Origin: an uncultured Bacteroidales bacterium
GTDB lineage: Bacteria; Bacteroidota; Bacteroidia; Bacteroidales; UBA932
NCBI GenBank assembly: GCA_949294195.1
Contig: CASFGK010000008.1
Span: 124,001-188,000, forward strand
Length of the DNA stretch: 64,000 bases
Direction: 5' to 3'
Positions 63,482 through 64,000 of this stretch are shown piece after piece; within the stretch, counting starts at the first letter, position 1, and every line of letters begins with the position of its first letter. The notes beneath the pieces were generated by a model. The model did not search any database and had not been told where the DNA came from. It was given only the letters and a program-made list of their open reading frames with translations. The position numbers were made by a program, and so were the translations under genes.

Positions 63482-64000
63482 ATGAAATATATGAAACGGC
63501 TTACTTTATTTCTCATTTCCCTTGTTTCCTGTGTTGCGGTATCTGCCCAGACCGCGGTGCAGTTCAAGGATGGCGACCGTGCTGTGTTCGTAGGTAACAG
63601 CATTACTGACGGAGGTCATTACCATTCCTACATATGGCTCTATTACATGACCAGATTCCCGTATATGGATCTGAACGTGTCTAATGCAGGGATCGGCGGC
63701 AATACGGCGGCGGACATTTACGAGAGACTCGACGGGGATGTCTTCAGCAGGAAACCTACCTATCTTACTCTCACTTTCGGAATGAATGATACCGGTTATT
63801 TTGAATACAACCAGGAAGGTGCCGACAAGTTTGGTGAGAAGAAATACAAGGAGTGCATCGCCAATTTCGACAAGATAGAAAAACGTCTTCTGGCTCTCGA
63901 CGGTGTCCATATCGTCATGATCGGCGGGTCTCCTTACGATGAGACAGCCAAAATCAGAGACAATGTCCCTTTCAAAGGCAAGAATGCCGTAATGGACAGG
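63482..64000 (+). CDS. SGNH/GDSL hydrolase (partial, 3' end outside window)
   Basis: Exported esterase, 173 codons seen from the ATG at 63482; an ATG at 63491 is also possible. The signal peptide is MKYMKRLTLFLISLVSCVAVSAQ. Block I is VFVGNSITDGG (Ser nucleophile), block II 'NAGIGGNTAADIYERL' and block III TFGMNDTGYF (Asn). The closing Asp-x-x-His block lies beyond the edge. It starts 20 bp after the GH92 gene and is probably in its operon, perhaps removing acetyl groups from the same glycan. Confidence 0.88.
   Translation, partial: MKYMKRLTLFLISLVSCVAVSAQTAVQFKDGDRAVFVGNSITDGGHYHSYIWLYYMTRFPYMDLNVSNAGIGGNTAADIYERLDGDVFSRKPTYLTLTFGMNDTGYFEYNQEGADKFGEKKYKECIANFDKIEKRLLALDGVHIVMIGGSPYDETAKIRDNVPFKGKNAVMDR

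Noticed and set aside
1..64000. CRISPR arrays, insertion sequences, rRNA genes
   Set aside because: No regularly spaced repeats, transposase genes or rRNA sequence seen on either strand.

Overview
The window comes from a chromosome of the phylum Bacteroidota, most likely order Bacteroidales. The signs are a SusC/SusD pair with a FecR-type anti-sigma factor, Bacteroidota promoter boxes (TTTG, 19-20 bp, TAnnTTTG) with few Shine-Dalgarno sites, a FeoA-FeoB fusion, transketolase split into two genes, a DUF4271 protein, a DUF2723 protein, and menaquinone genes beside a complex I that lacks its NADH module. I cannot name the genus. There is no rRNA, CRISPR array or insertion sequence, and one tRNA (Pro, UGG).

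Left part (1-13027): a minus-strand complex I operon nuoA-B-CD-H-I-J-K-L-M-N, with nuoN running off the left edge. It is preceded by a small exported protein of unknown role and a fused FeoA-FeoB ferrous iron transporter. Next (13028-23000) are a sialate O-acetylesterase, a heavy-metal RND efflux operon (adaptor, pump, TolC partner) with a divergently placed regulatory region and a Fur-family repressor gene, a small beta-barrel protein and a Bcr/CflA-type drug exporter. Positions 23194-28444 hold trpS, an AraC-type regulator, tRNA-Pro, a LolD-like ATPase, a TrmN6-like tRNA methyltransferase, and an ECF sigma / membrane anti-sigma / Spy-like periplasmic protein set that lies directly downstream of the two transketolase genes.

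Centre (30403-43950): a polysaccharide utilisation locus on the plus strand: ECF sigma, FecR, SusC, SusD (interrupted by a +1 frameshift), an unusual lipoprotein in which a truncated endonuclease/exonuclease/phosphatase domain is fused in frame to a GH29 fucosidase, a GH2 beta-glycosidase and a GH3 beta-glucosidase. The enzyme set suggests a fucosylated glycan. The shared 'LAG' codons at the fusion point suggest a deletion between two neighbouring genes, or an assembly collapse.

Right part (44053-64000): lepA, whose promoter lies inside the terminator of the preceding gene; a GT2 glycosyltransferase; menA and menG overlapping tail to tail; a DUF3089 lipoprotein; the cluster SUI1-like factor - DUF4271 - hemD - rnpA - yidD, divergent from a DUF2723 glycosyltransferase gene across a strikingly symmetrical double promoter; an RlmI-like methyltransferase; pgk; a DPP IV-type peptidase; a DUF3298 lipoprotein; and a GH92 alpha-mannosidase followed by an SGNH hydrolase cut by the right edge. 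Energy metabolism (complex I, menaquinone, iron uptake) and glycan foraging (PUL, GH92, acetylesterase, SGNH hydrolase) are the two main themes.
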